A stretch of 64,000 nt of DNA from NCBI GenBank assembly GCA_000802095.1, contig JUEB01000011.1, positions 1 through 64,000 on the forward strand, written 5' to 3'. The DNA is from Peptococcaceae bacterium BICA1-7 (GTDB taxonomy: Bacteria > Bacillota > Desulfotomaculia > Desulfotomaculales > Desulfocucumaceae). Under the pieces are notes generated by a model. That model was not told where the DNA came from, did not search any database, and worked only from the letters and a program-made list of their open reading frames with translations. Shown one piece after another: positions 17,511-26,404 of the stretch. Numbering within the stretch: position 1 is the first letter of the stretch; every line of letters starts with the position of its first letter. The position numbers and the translations under genes are program-made.

Positions 17511-17762
17511 CCGAAATAACCCCAAAATCAGCGTCAAGCGCCAGGCCGAATTGTTAAACATCAATCGCACCAGCGTATACCGCCAGCCCCCTGAACAGAA
17601 GCCCGTCACGCCCAGTATGTTCGGCCCTATCTGCTGAGGAACCTGACCATTGACCATCCAGACCAGGTCTGGGGTGTGGATATTACCTATATTCGAATGG
17701 AAAAAGGCTTCATGTATCTGTTTGTAATTATTGACTGGTGCAGCCGGTGTATCGTGGATTTT
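17440..17762 (+). pseudogene. Broken IS3-family transposase OrfB
   Basis: The frame after the slip site reads NNPKISVKRQAELLNINRTS and then jumps, through a deletion of about 280 bases relative to the copy at 51.2-51.7 kb, to the rve segment DHPDQVWGVDITYIRMEKGF. A stop follows the deletion joint (SMFGPIC). The catalytic core after CSRCIVDF is absent. Confidence 0.85.
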
Positions 17763-17775
17763 GAATCGGTCTTTT

Positions 17776-18708
17776 GGTACCGGTTAACTAAGTTATTAAG
17801 TTATTTCTTTTCAGCATATCAACTATTGCCACATCGGATATTTTTATGTTATTCCCTATTTCCTTTAAGGTATAGTTTGCTTCCAGTGCCTTCCTGGCAT
17901 AGGCAAGCTTAAACACCGACAGGCCTCTTTTCCTCGAGCCCTTTTTGATCAGTTCAAATTCCATTTCACTGACTCCGGAGGAAAGCAGGATTTCGTCCAG
18001 GCCTTTCCGCACTTCTTTTTGATAACTCGTATGGATTTCCGGATTATCTTCAGATTTACCGATGGTCCTTACATTTTCAAAATTCCCGGTTTCTTCCTGA
18101 GCCATGAATTCCTTATATTTTTCCAGGGCAGCTTTCCTGCTGCCGGACAGCATGTCCAGGACGAGGTCTATTTCCACACAGCCTTGAATGTTTTCCCTAT
18201 AATATCGGTCACTGCTCCAGATATACTCCTCCACACTTCTGCAAATTCCTGCCTTCACCGGGTTTTGATGTATATAGCGCAGCAGTGCTACCATATACTT
18301 CTCTTCCACCACAGGGATTGCCCTGTAGCGTCCTTCAAATACATGTCCTGTTCTCTGGTATTTACGGTTAAAGTATTTGCTGTACCTTAGGTTTATCCTG
18401 TGCATCACCGATCTCAGCGTCTCCGCCCGTATCTGCACAATCAGGTGATAGTGATTACCCATTATGGCATATCCGTATAACCAGTATCCCATATCCCGGC
18501 TTAGTATACTTAACTGCCCAATCAAATAGTTTTTGTCTGCGTCTTCTCCAAAGACAAATTCCCGATTGTTTCCACGCTGTATCACATGAGTTATCCCATT
18601 CTTATATTCCACTCTCATTCTTCTGCCCAAAAAAAAGACACCTCCTGTTCTATATTATCAGAAAGCATCCGGACTTCCAATAACTTAACAACTTAGTTAA
18701 CCGGTACT
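17776..18708. mobile_element. RAYT element flanked by REP-like inverted repeats
   Basis: The two ends are inverted copies of a 30-base word beginning GGTACCGGTTAACTAAGTT (17776-17805 and 18679-18708, 28 of 30 identical). The word is itself nearly palindromic at GGTACCGGTTAAC. Between them is a single HUH transposase gene. Fragments of this element occur at 20.6, 22.8, 23.1-23.8, 28.2, 36.2, 46.9, 48.1 and 48.35 kb, so it has been active in this lineage. Confidence 0.8.
17788..18630 (-). CDS. REP-associated tyrosine transposase (RAYT, Y1/HUH family)
   Basis: 280 residues. The HUH metal motif is HYHLIV at residues 60-65, preceded by GYAIMGNH; the catalytic tyrosine is expected in ALLRYIHQNPVKAG, the signature of TnpA_REP/Y1_Tnp (PF01797). 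A C-terminal 100-residue extension ends in a Fis/HTH-like segment (YTLKEIGNNIKISDVAIVDM). The start is TTG, 10 bases after GGAGG; an ATG four codons later is an alternative. The last codons overlap the left REP repeat. Such enzymes mobilise REP hairpins, which fits the many REP copies around it. The frame is intact, so it may still be functional. Confidence 0.9.
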   Translation of the reverse strand: MGRRMRVEYKNGITHVIQRGNNREFVFGEDADKNYLIGQLSILSRDMGYWLYGYAIMGNHYHLIVQIRAETLRSVMHRINLRYSKYFNRKYQRTGHVFEGRYRAIPVVEEKYMVALLRYIHQNPVKAGICRSVEEYIWSSDRYYRENIQGCVEIDLVLDMLSGSRKAALEKYKEFMAQEETGNFENVRTIGKSEDNPEIHTSYQKEVRKGLDEILLSSGVSEMEFELIKKGSRKRGLSVFKLAYARKALEANYTLKEIGNNIKISDVAIVDMLKRNNLIT

Positions 18709-18720
18709 GTTTGACCTCAA

Positions 18721-20025
18721 TCAAGTTGTCTTAAACTTAACATAGAAAGTTGTTCCCGATGACCCGGTATGAAAATGAATATGTGCATTATTTTGGCTGG
18801 CAATACTATAACAGGCCGCCAGGCCCAGCCCGGTTCCGCACTCCTTTGTTGTAATAAAAGGTGTACCTATTTTATTTATTATTTCCTCACTTATTCCACT
18901 GCCCTGATCTTGCACGGATAATACCACTTTTTCATCTTTCATATGCGTACTCAATGTCAATATTCCTCCTGCATTCATGGCTTCCAGACCATTACGCACA
19001 AGATTAAGAATTATTTGGCGTATATCGTTACCATCAATTGATATTTCAAAAATGTCGCCTAATTTCATGGAAATTTCGTTGTTATTCTTAATGGCATCTG
19101 CCTGAAGCAACGGAAACATTGCCCTCAAAACATCATTAATGTTTTCCTTTTTAATATTCTTTTCTTTATTTCTGGACAGTGAAAGAAATTCGCTAATGAT
19201 CACATTAGCCCTGTCTAATTCTTCAATCATAAGATTAAAATAATTTGTGAAGGAATTTGACGTATCTTTATTTTGAATTAGCTGAAGAAAACCCCTGACT
19301 GTAGTTAATGGATTTCTAATTTCATGGGCTATACTTGAAGCAATTTCTGAAACTATATGGATGCGATCAAATTTTGAAAGATTACCTGAGTCCCAGGTGT
19401 CTTTACATCTGATAAATGAAAATTGATGATTATTAACAATATCATAAACCTGCTGAATGTCACATTTGTCAAGTTGATATGTGCATAATGCAATCATCTT
19501 TAAATTAGCAATTTGTTCGTTGACCATTTTTTCATAATCTATAAAGGACTTCCAATACCTATTCTTTAACCACGTTGTATTTCCACATATCCTTATTCCT
19601 TCATAGCCTTTACTTGTGGCGTTTTTGATTTTTTCAATCCAAGAATCCAAAACTGCTAATCCATTAAAATCTCCATATTTTATATACCATTCCTTATGGG
19701 ATAAAAACTCTATTTGCCCTCTTTTTAGATATAAATCGAGCTTGGGTATAAAATATTCAAATACCTGCATGGCCTCATCATGGCAGATGGGTTCTGAGGT
19801 TACCCACATGCAAAACTCATTATTTTCCAAACCGGCTTTGAAATAGGGTATTATTATACTTAATAAATCTTCTTTTGTTTGATAAAATCCACATATGTGA
19901 GTGCCCCAAGGTATAGCATCTATATAATCTATACCACAATTTCTTTGTTTTACGAGTGCTTTGGCAAGTTCCATTTTTTTGTCCCCCCACAAAGATGTAA
20001 TGACATGACTAAAACTTTTTGACAT
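18721..20025 (-). CDS. MEDS-domain sensor histidine kinase
   Basis: 434 residues. Residues about 30-200 are a MEDS (DcmR-type sensory) domain (IPWGTHICGFYQTKEDLL, FCMWVTSEP), followed by HisKA with phospho-acceptor His234 in SSIAHEIRNPLTTVRG and an HATPase_c domain with N box (LVRNGLEAMNAGG), G1 (QDQGSGI) and G2 (GTGLGLAACY). There is no membrane segment, so it senses inside the cell. No response regulator is adjacent. Two starts are possible: ATG 20025, with AAGGA, or ATG 19974, after GGGGGGAC. The REP end at 18708 is only 12 bases beyond the stop codon. Confidence 0.88.
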   Translation of the reverse strand: MSKSFSHVITSLWGDKKMELAKALVKQRNCGIDYIDAIPWGTHICGFYQTKEDLLSIIIPYFKAGLENNEFCMWVTSEPICHDEAMQVFEYFIPKLDLYLKRGQIEFLSHKEWYIKYGDFNGLAVLDSWIEKIKNATSKGYEGIRICGNTTWLKNRYWKSFIDYEKMVNEQIANLKMIALCTYQLDKCDIQQVYDIVNNHQFSFIRCKDTWDSGNLSKFDRIHIVSEIASSIAHEIRNPLTTVRGFLQLIQNKDTSNSFTNYFNLMIEELDRANVIISEFLSLSRNKEKNIKKENINDVLRAMFPLLQADAIKNNNEISMKLGDIFEISIDGNDIRQIILNLVRNGLEAMNAGGILTLSTHMKDEKVVLSVQDQGSGISEEIINKIGTPFITTKECGTGLGLAACYSIASQNNAHIHFHTGSSGTTFYVKFKTT

Positions 20026-20087
20026 AGATTAAAAGATTCCTTCGTAAAACATTGTCGATATGGGGGAATAAAGGTACCGGTTAAACC

Positions 20088-20420
20088 TTAACTCTTATAT
20101 AAAGCTTTTCTGTCAACTCCTTGTGGTGGCTGCTCCAACCATCCTCGATTAATCAAAATTTTAAGCCCTTCTATGGGATAGTTCATAATTTCTGTTATAG
20201 CTAAAGAATATTGGGCACCCAAGTCCTTTCTTTCGCAAACAGACATAGAATATGCTGAAAGATAAATCCCTTTGGATGTTGTTATTGTGACCAAAAATAA
20301 AACCAGCCTGTCAGAAAATGGGGATACTATAGAGTCTGTAACCTCCATACTCAAAGGTATGGTTACAAGGTGCTCCTCTTCTCTTAAAATTTCCCACAAT
20401 TGTATGCTATTAACGAACAT
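20088..20420 (-). pseudogene. C-terminal part of a DUF3231 protein
   Basis: 110 residues that match only the last third of DUF3231 (spore-coat-related, normally about 330 residues): SFDR-like SPFSDRLVLFLV, RKDLGAQYSLAITEI and GWLEQPPQ are family hallmarks. It lacks the rest and overlaps a different frame at 20384-20420, so it is probably a decayed gene. Similar degraded material flanks it, with REP remnants on both sides. Confidence 0.6.
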
Positions 20421-20600
20421 GTGTCTTTTTCCTTTTCTGTTTCCAATTCACTCAGACATTTAATAAATTTAACCTTGTCTTTTAAATATATCTTTCTGGT
20501 AATGATGTCGGCATACTCCTCAGTAAATGCACCGTCAAGCCCGTTTGTAGCCCTTAAAATAACCAATATGTCCTTACTTTCCGCAATTTCTATACGGGGC
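20384..20600 (-). pseudogene. Gene fragment cut by a RAYT/REP remnant
   Basis: The frame reads RIEIAESKDILVILRATNGL, then GAFTEEYADIITRKIYLKDK and ends at 20384. Its upstream part is missing: at about 20604 the sequence changes directly into the RAYT remnant. I do not recognise the family. An internal TTG could start a 60-residue product, but without a ribosome binding site. Confidence 0.4.
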
Positions 20601-20603
20601 CTT

Positions 20604-20860
20604 TTGGTACCGGTTAACTAAGTTACTAAGTTATTCCTTTTCAGCATGTCCATATTCCCTATTTCCTTAAAGATATAGTCACTTCCAGTGCTTCTCTGGC
20701 ATAGGCAAGCTTAAACACCGACAGGCTTCTTTTCCTCGAGCCCTTTTTGATCAGTTCAAATTCCATTTCACTGACTCCGGTGCAAGCAGTATTTCATCCA
20801 GGCCCTTCCGTACTTCTCTTTGATAACTGGTGCGGATGCCGATGGTCCTTACACTTATGG
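20604..20860 (-). repeat. Remnant of the RAYT element 3' end
   Basis: Begins with the REP word GGTACCGGTTAACTAAGTTA and follows the RAYT gene end of 17.77-18.07 kb with several deletions and substitutions (for example the block GGCATAGGCAAGCTTAAACA is shared). The rest of 20860-20930 is AT-rich with nothing recognisable except the ribosome binding site of the next gene. Confidence 0.8.
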
Positions 20861-20930
20861 ATTGATTCTTTAATGTAAAATAATTACAATAAACTAACGA
20901 CAAGCAACATTTTTTAGGGAGGAAAAGATA

Positions 20931-21866
20931 ATGAATTATTATCTTCCCTCACTGGTAGCTCATGCAGACTGGAGCATATCTCCGAAAAAAAGGTGGATGG
21001 CCACAGCCCGGTTAAGAGAAGATGGAAAATATATTTTCCATTCCCTGGAACCAGTTGGAAAGCTGGACAACCTGCTGCAACGTTTGGCTGAGTTATCCGG
21101 TCATAATGGCTCCGTACTTATGGGCTTTGACTTCCCCATTGGCCTCCCTGAGGTCTACGCCAGGAGTGCCAGCATCACTAATTTTCCAGGTCTGCTGCCC
21201 AAACTGGGAGGGCCGGAGTGGCCAGAATTTTATAATACGGCTGTTTTTCCTGAGCAAATATCTATTAAACGCCCCTTTTATCCCCACAGGCCTGGAGGAA
21301 CAAAACAATCACACCTTATAAAGGCACTGGGTGTAAAATCTATTAATGCACTGCTCCGCCGCTGTGAAAAACCCCTTCACAATCTGCCCGCCGCAGCACC
21401 TCTTTTCTGGACAATGGGTGCAAAACAGGTAGGAAAGGCTGCTATCACCGGTTGGAGAGAAATACTCTCTCCCGCCCTTAATCAAAAAAAGGCTGAAATA
21501 TGGCCCTTCCATGGAACCCTCTCCACCTTGTTAAAGCCAGGATGCTTTGTAATTGCAGAAACGTATCCGGCACTGTATTACAGGCACTTACAATTTAATG
21601 TAACAAAAACCGACCCTTCAAGTAGAATTAATGTTGCTCTTAATTTGGTAGCCTGGGCAAGAATGCAAAATATCATTCTTGATAGCTGCTTAAAAGAAAA
21701 AATCAATAATGGTTTTGGCTCTGACCCTGATGGAGAAGATCCCTTTGACGCCACCGTGGGCCTTTTCGGAATGTTGAATGTGATACTGGGAAACCAGGAA
21801 GAAGGAGTACCTGATGACCCGACGATAAAGACAATAGAGGGGTGGATTCTGGGGAGGACAACGTGA
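20931..21866 (+). CDS. DUF429-type (predicted RNase H-fold) protein
   Basis: 311 residues. The N-terminal HADWSISPKKRWMATARL and the following VLMGFDFPIGLP give the acidic first-strand and FD-P motifs of DUF429 predicted RNase H-like nucleases; the C-terminus has DPFDATVGLFGML and ends EGWILGRT, as in the second DUF429 protein of this window at 61.2 kb. GGGAGG lies 8 bases before the ATG. It is not in an evident operon. A 165-base internal part (about 21390-21560) has been copied into the repeat field at 22.97 kb and from there into the tandem repeat. Confidence 0.75.
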   Translation: MNYYLPSLVAHADWSISPKKRWMATARLREDGKYIFHSLEPVGKLDNLLQRLAELSGHNGSVLMGFDFPIGLPEVYARSASITNFPGLLPKLGGPEWPEFYNTAVFPEQISIKRPFYPHRPGGTKQSHLIKALGVKSINALLRRCEKPLHNLPAAAPLFWTMGAKQVGKAAITGWREILSPALNQKKAEIWPFHGTLSTLLKPGCFVIAETYPALYYRHLQFNVTKTDPSSRINVALNLVAWARMQNIILDSCLKEKINNGFGSDPDGEDPFDATVGLFGMLNVILGNQEEGVPDDPTIKTIEGWILGRTT

Positions 21867-21879
21867 TAAAATAAATAAA

Positions 21880-21911
21880 GGTACTGATTATTAACTTAGT
21901 TAACCAGTACC
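21880..21911. repeat. REP-like palindrome
   Basis: GGTACTG (21880-21886) pairs with CAGTACC (21905-21911), with AACTTAGTTAAC between: the same word family as the RAYT ends, fused head to head. It follows the DUF429 gene by 13 bases and could act as its terminator hairpin. Confidence 0.65.
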
Positions 21912-22008
21912 ACTTGATCATTTAATTAATAGGTCAACTTTCGCAGAAACCACCAAATTAACAAAAGACAGCTTACACTGGAGAGTGATACGGCAAAATA
22001 CATGCCTA

Positions 22009-22329
22009 TCAAATACTTGTTTCACAGTTCCCTCTAGTTTCATTTTTCTTTTGCAAAACAAGTTCAAGACCAATACCGTCCAGAATTTTAATAAAATTAT
22101 CCAAGGTAGGAATATGCTTTTCTTGCTCAAATCGAGATATAACTTGCTGTTTCACTCCAATCTTTTTAGCCAGGTTTTCCTGAGTTAAACCCATTTCTTT
22201 TCTTGCCCTAACAACTTCTCTAATTATACAATATTCTTTTTTAACAGTAGCATAAGCTTCTTTAAAATTAGAATCATTTTTACATTTTTCCTCAATTATC
22301 ATTTGAGCATCAATTTTATGAAAAGGCAT
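22009..22329 (-). CDS. higA: HigA-type antitoxin (XRE HTH)
   Basis: 106 residues with a C-terminal HTH (VVRARKEMGLTQENLAKKIG, then VKQQVISRFEQEKHIPTLDN), the typical antitoxin half of HigBA. It should bind and inhibit the toxin and repress the operon. GGGAGG is 8 bases before the ATG. The toxin gene is upstream on the same strand, 27 bases away, the toxin-first order characteristic of this family. Confidence 0.88.
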   Translation of the reverse strand: MPFHKIDAQMIIEEKCKNDSNFKEAYATVKKEYCIIREVVRARKEMGLTQENLAKKIGVKQQVISRFEQEKHIPTLDNFIKILDGIGLELVLQKKNETRGNCETSI

Positions 22330-22356
22330 TTTGTATACCTCCCTTTCATGAATTAC

Positions 22357-22680
22357 TTATAGAATCTCTTTGGCTCTTTTTCTTGCAGTTTCAAGTTCAA
22401 ATTTCTCAGCTTTATCCTTTTGTTTTTTACAAGCATGTAAAAGATAAATATTGTCTTGATCTATTAACAAATACATAATCCTATTATGGCGATAAAATTT
22501 AATTTCCCAAATTTTTTGGTCAAGCTGTCTGGTATTTAAGGTATCCAACCCATCTATTCCATATCTTTCTAGCAATTCTATAATATGATACCCCTCAGCA
22601 CTTTCATTTTTAGGGAGATTATCTAAATAGTTCCTTATTAAATCTTTCCCGCCAGAAGTCATATAGGTGTATACATTCAT
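22357..22680 (-). CDS. higB: HigB-type toxin (RelE superfamily, Gp49-like)
   Basis: 107 residues. KIWEIKFYRHNRIMYLLID and LLHACKKQKDKAEKFELETA are diagnostic of the PF05973 phage-derived Gp49/HigB family of ribosome-dependent mRNA interferases. It is intact. The pair sits in a repeat-rich, transposon-scarred region, so it may stabilise it. The start is an ATG with GAAAGG upstream. Confidence 0.88.
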   Translation of the reverse strand: MNVYTYMTSGGKDLIRNYLDNLPKNESAEGYHIIELLERYGIDGLDTLNTRQLDQKIWEIKFYRHNRIMYLLIDQDNIYLLHACKKQKDKAEKFELETARKRAKEIL

Positions 22681-22765
22681 ATAATATGCCTTTCAGCCGG
22701 TTTTCTATACAACAATTTTGTTGTATTTATTATATTCTATCCTTTTCGTCTTTGCAAGAGGAATG

Positions 22766-22970
22766 CGGTACCGATTAACCGCATTCCTCTTTGAAAACTG
22801 GTGCGGATTTCCGGACTGTCCTTAAGATTTGCCGGATGGTCATTACAGTCTCGGCCTTTTGGTGCCGGTTAACTAAGTTACTAAGTTTTGCCTTTTCATT
22901 AGTCCAACTACTGCCGCATCGGATATTTTTATGTTATTCCCTATTTCCTTAGAGGTATAGTTCACTTCCG
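22766..22970. repeat. RAYT/REP fragments
   Basis: GGTACCGATTAACC at 22767, a RAYT-derived stretch (TGGTGCGGATTTCCGGA, 22800-22850), and a REP word with the following RAYT 3' end (GCCGGTTAACTAAGTTACTA, 22863 on; ATCGGATATTTTTATGTTAT, 22918 on). No gene is present. Confidence 0.75.
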
Positions 22971-23146
22971 CCGCACCTCTTTTCTGGACAATGGGTGCAA
23001 AACAGGTAGGAAAGGCTGCTATCACCGGTTGGAGAGAAATACTCTCTCCCGCCCTTAATCAAAAAAAGGCTGAGCTATGGCCCTTCCATAGCGCCCTCCC
23101 CACCTTGTTAAAGCCTGGATGCTTTGTAATGCAGAAACGAATCCGG
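22971..23146 (+). pseudogene. Duplicated internal fragment of the DUF429 gene
   Basis: About 95% identical to about 21393-21560 inside the DUF429 gene (for example GGACAATGGGTGCAAAACAG and the following 140 bases). It is joined on the left to a RAYT remnant and on the right to a REP word, which suggests REP-mediated movement of chromosomal DNA. Confidence 0.85.
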
Positions 23147-23149
23147 AAT

Positions 23150-23760
23150 CCCAATAACTTAACAACTTAGTTAACCGGTACCGTTTGACCCCTCCCCCGC
23201 TGAGACACCACTTTGTAATCCTCAAAATAACCGGGGCCGCCAAGCCGGCACTTCTAATTTGGCTAGGACTCATCGACTGTGCTTGCATTTTGTATCACCT
23301 CCATAAGCCATGAAACCGGATTTTCCACTCTTACCCTTAGTTTATTTTTATTCTTAAAAGGCTGAGATATGGCCCTTCCATAGAGCCTTCCCCACCTTGT
23401 TGTTAAAGCCTGGATGCTTTGTAATGCAGAAACGAATCCGGAATCCCAATAACTTAACAACTTAGTTAACCGGTACCGTTTGACCCCTCCCCCGCTGAGA
23501 CACCACTTTGTAATCCTCAAAATAACCGGGGCCGCCAAGCCGGCACTTCTAATTTGGCTAGGACTCATCGACTGTGCTTGCATTTTGTATCACCTCCATA
23601 AGCCATGAAACCGGATTTTCCACTCTTACCCTTAGTTTATTTTTATTCTTAAAAGGCTGAGATATGGCCCTTCCATAGAGCCTTCCCCACCTTGTTGTTA
23701 AAGCCTGGATGCTTTGTAATGCAGAAACGAATCCCAAAATCCCAATAACTTAACAACTTA
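23150..23760. repeat. Tandem duplication, unit about 295 bp
   Basis: Two complete units, starting CCCAATAACTTAACAACTTA at 23150 and 23445, and the start of a third at 23741, with periods of 295 and 296 bases. Each unit joins a REP word ending CCGGTACCG, a stretch with CCTCCCCCGCTGAGACACC, and a shortened 3' part of the DUF429 fragment. Protein frames through it (77 and 106 codons, minus strand) merely repeat the unit and are not genes. Confidence 0.9.
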
Positions 23761-23834
23761 GTTAACCGGTACCGTATGACCCTGGAACAATGCACAAGGC
23801 CATCGCGAAGCGATTTCGTTCTTCTGCCTGGAGG

Positions 23835-24059
23835 TTAAGGTTTTTCCAACCATTTCGCCAGGGGTTTATACACCGCCTCGATGGGAGCATTGGCATCAAA
23901 CGGTCGTACCCCATATAACAGCGGGATGGAGATGGCCAAAGCAAAGGCCATGTAAACCGAAAAAGCTATCAGTTCCCGCCACATTTTCTTTTTAACCAGG
24001 CCGGGAGCCTCAAGCCAGATAACCAAAGCAAATCCCAGCAGCGCCAACAGTATTAACAC
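23835..24059 (-). CDS. Small membrane protein downstream of gerC
   Basis: 74 residues with two predicted membrane segments (LILLALLGFALVIWLEA and ELIAFSVYMAFALAISIPLL) and a short C-terminus VYKPLAKWLEKP. The start is GTG. It lies 39 bases after gerC on the same strand and is therefore probably the fourth gene of the germination operon. Short two-span proteins in this place are known in several clostridial ger operons; I infer a germinosome-associated role. Confidence 0.65.
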   Translation of the reverse strand: MLILLALLGFALVIWLEAPGLVKKKMWRELIAFSVYMAFALAISIPLLYGVRPFDANAPIEAVYKPLAKWLEKP

Positions 24060-24098
24060 CTTACCCGCCCCCTTATTATAGTCGTGGCTTTTACGACC

Positions 24099-25289
24099 CT
24101 ATTCAGGCACACTGGTTCTTCTGCCCTGTAAGCCGCTGCGCCTTATATGAGAATCCACCGCAAATTCAACCCCGGCGCCGGAGAATACCTCGTTCCACCT
24201 GTCCTTCAACTTCTCCCACTCCCTGGGATATTTCCGCCGGAAAGCTTCCCCGAAATCAAAGATATCCAACCCGTATTCCCCCTGTGCCTTATCGAGGGCA
24301 AGTCTGGCTTTGCCTTCTATTTCCCTGGCCATTTCCTTTTCCATACCATTCCTTTCATGTTCTTCCAATACACTTTCGTGAACGGACTGCTGCTCAATTA
24401 AATCCCCCTCCACTTCTATATTCACATAAAACCGCACCGACTCTCCGTCGTACTGCGGCTCTACTTCCGTCTGGCCGCGGATTATATTCACAGATAATTC
24501 GCGGCCAGGTTCAGTCAGGGATGGGAAGGTAATAACCCCCTTCAGCACCTCGCCCTTCAGCCAGAGCAGCCCCCGGGTTTCCGTCATATTCAGCCAGCCC
24601 ACCAGCTTATCATCATCAAACACAGCCGTTCCGGTAAGCGCCACTCCCTTGCGCTTGGTAGGTTTATCCTTAGCTATATCTCCCGAGATGACTCCTCGAT
24701 CGACAATCTCAACCATGGTAGCGATGGGGTTTCCTCCCTTGCTGGCCAGCATTATAATAAAATCCTTAAAAATAACGGAAAAGCCCGTTCTGGCCCTGGC
24801 CAGAAAACCTATGTCCTGGGCTGAGGTTCTTTCCAGTTCCGATCCGGTTTCCAATATATCTTTGGCCTCTCCCCTGGCCACCATGACCCACATGGTTTCC
24901 CGGGGCTGCAGTTCCCGGGAAAAAAAATTGGTATACTTGCGTATTCCGCCGCGGGCGGCCTCCTCCCCGAAGACCAGTATTACATCGTGGGCCCAGTATA
25001 TATGGCGGGAGATCTTGGCAGATAACTTCCTCTGAACGTCAGCTATGGTCTCCCCCGTATCGGAAATCACCCAGGTGGACGGCTCCTTTCCCCCGCCTCC
25101 ATCTCCGCCGGCCATAAAAGCACTGGTCCTGGCCAATTGTAAAGTCAGACGCACCTGGCCGCCGGGGGCGCTATCCACTCCCGCCCCCAGGACGATGGCC
25201 AGCTCGCTCATTTCTTTACGGCTCCAGCAGCCGCCCAATACACCGGCTATCATAACCAGCAGTGCCAAGCAGGCCAGTTTATTCCTCAT
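24099..25289 (-). CDS. gerC: Spore germination protein GerC (Ger(x)C family lipoprotein)
   Basis: 396 residues. The signal peptide ends in the lipobox GVLGGC, so the protein is a lipoprotein of the spore inner membrane. SELAIVLGAGVDSAPGGQVR, ISRHIYWAHDVILVFGEEAA and a C-terminal ARLALDKAQGEYGLDIFDFG are Ger(x)C features (domains 1-3). GerC is the C subunit of nutrient germinant receptors. The ATG overlaps the stop of gerB (ATGA type, 25286-25289), so the two are translationally coupled. Confidence 0.93.
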   Translation of the reverse strand: MRNKLACLALLVMIAGVLGGCWSRKEMSELAIVLGAGVDSAPGGQVRLTLQLARTSAFMAGGDGGGGKEPSTWVISDTGETIADVQRKLSAKISRHIYWAHDVILVFGEEAARGGIRKYTNFFSRELQPRETMWVMVARGEAKDILETGSELERTSAQDIGFLARARTGFSVIFKDFIIMLASKGGNPIATMVEIVDRGVISGDIAKDKPTKRKGVALTGTAVFDDDKLVGWLNMTETRGLLWLKGEVLKGVITFPSLTEPGRELSVNIIRGQTEVEPQYDGESVRFYVNIEVEGDLIEQQSVHESVLEEHERNGMEKEMAREIEGKARLALDKAQGEYGLDIFDFGEAFRRKYPREWEKLKDRWNEVFSGAGVEFAVDSHIRRSGLQGRRTSVPE

Positions 25290-26389
25290 TTCCGCTTCCC
25301 CACCTTTCCCCTGATTATGGCGGCAGCCAGCAAGAGGAGGAGGAAGCCCCCCTGAAATGTGGTCAGTGCAAAAGGAGGCCAGGCGGTGCCCAGGAAAACA
25401 AATAAATCCAAAATACTGTCATGCAGCATAATGGATGTGGCAAAAAGGATGATCCCCACCGGCAGGACCAGGGGCCTGTAGTCCTTAAGTTCCAGCCACT
25501 GGGCGCTGCCCAGTACCGCCGCCCAGTAAAAAACACTTATTTTAACCAGTGCCCCGGCAACCCAGACCACCATGACAGTAACCTCCAGCCGCTCCAGGAA
25601 ATTGGCCAGATGGATTACCCTGACGCTGTTCAGGGCAGGGAAAAGCCAGCCGCCAATGACCTCCGGGCCAAAGGTGGCAATGCCTCCCACGAATGAAATG
25701 ATCAAAAAGGTCCCGGTAATCAAAGTGGAGGTTGCAGCTATTTTGTAACCATCCTTTATTTGAGTCAGGTAGGGAGAGAGCACAGCCAGCATGACGATTT
25801 CCGACATCCAGGCGGCGGGCATAAAGGCTGCTTTTAAAATAGGTACGGGCCCGTTTTCAACAAAAACAGGCTGCAGTCTTTTGAGATCCATTTCCGGTGT
25901 TGCCAGAGCACTGGTGACGATAACCGTCACCAGGATGAGGGGAAAGATAATCTCATTTACCCGGGTGAATACCTCCAGTCCATTTCGCACGGCATAGGCG
26001 GATATAGCCAAGATCAGCAGCATAAAAACACTTATGGGGGTCTCAGGCATGAAGGCGGCCACCAGAAAAGACCCGTACTCCCGGATGATTAATGCATTTA
26101 TATGGATATACCACAGTACGTACAGGAAGGCCACAAATTTCCCCAGCCACCGGCCCAGTATTAACTCCACGTACTGGAACAGTGTTTTGCCCGGAAAGCG
26201 AAGGCTTAAGTTTACTGCCACCCAGCCGATAAGCAGTGCTGTAAAAATGGACAGCAGCAGTGAGATCCAGCCATCCTGTTTGGCCAGGTGGCCGGTTACC
26301 GAGGTCACGAAAAGAAAGGCCGTGGGAAGGACCATGGTAACCATTAATGCAATGGCCTGTCTTGTATTGATTTTGCCTCCTTCAAGCAT
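25286..26389 (-). CDS. gerB: Spore germination permease GerB
   Basis: 367 residues, about ten membrane spans, GerAB family (APC superfamily). The start region KINTRQAIALMVTMVLPTAF, a GWISLLLSIFTALLIGWVAV span and FPGKTLFQYVELILGRWLGK are typical. It is the germinant-binding subunit. It lies 15 bases after gerA and overlaps gerC by four bases. Ligand preference cannot be read from sequence. Confidence 0.93.
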   Translation of the reverse strand: MLEGGKINTRQAIALMVTMVLPTAFLFVTSVTGHLAKQDGWISLLLSIFTALLIGWVAVNLSLRFPGKTLFQYVELILGRWLGKFVAFLYVLWYIHINALIIREYGSFLVAAFMPETPISVFMLLILAISAYAVRNGLEVFTRVNEIIFPLILVTVIVTSALATPEMDLKRLQPVFVENGPVPILKAAFMPAAWMSEIVMLAVLSPYLTQIKDGYKIAATSTLITGTFLIISFVGGIATFGPEVIGGWLFPALNSVRVIHLANFLERLEVTVMVVWVAGALVKISVFYWAAVLGSAQWLELKDYRPLVLPVGIILFATSIMLHDSILDLFVFLGTAWPPFALTTFQGGFLLLLLAAAIIRGKVGKRK

Positions 26390-26404
26390 TGCCGATCACC
26401 TCCC

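Larger units (their letters stand above)
17136..17762 (+). mobile_element. IS3-family insertion sequence remnant, copy 1
   Basis: The left end (TGCTCCCATGGAGTGAGACA) is shared with the copy at 51225-52046. It keeps an intact orfA but an orfB with an internal deletion, and stops at codon phrase CSRCIVDF, exactly where the second copy also stops. No right inverted repeat is present. The RAYT element begins 13 bases later. Confidence 0.85.

Noticed and set aside
23055-23583. Two minus-strand frames (77 and 106 codons) with the same N-terminus
   Set aside because: They are translations of the 295-bp tandem unit, which is made of REP and DUF429-gene fragments; no ribosome binding site.
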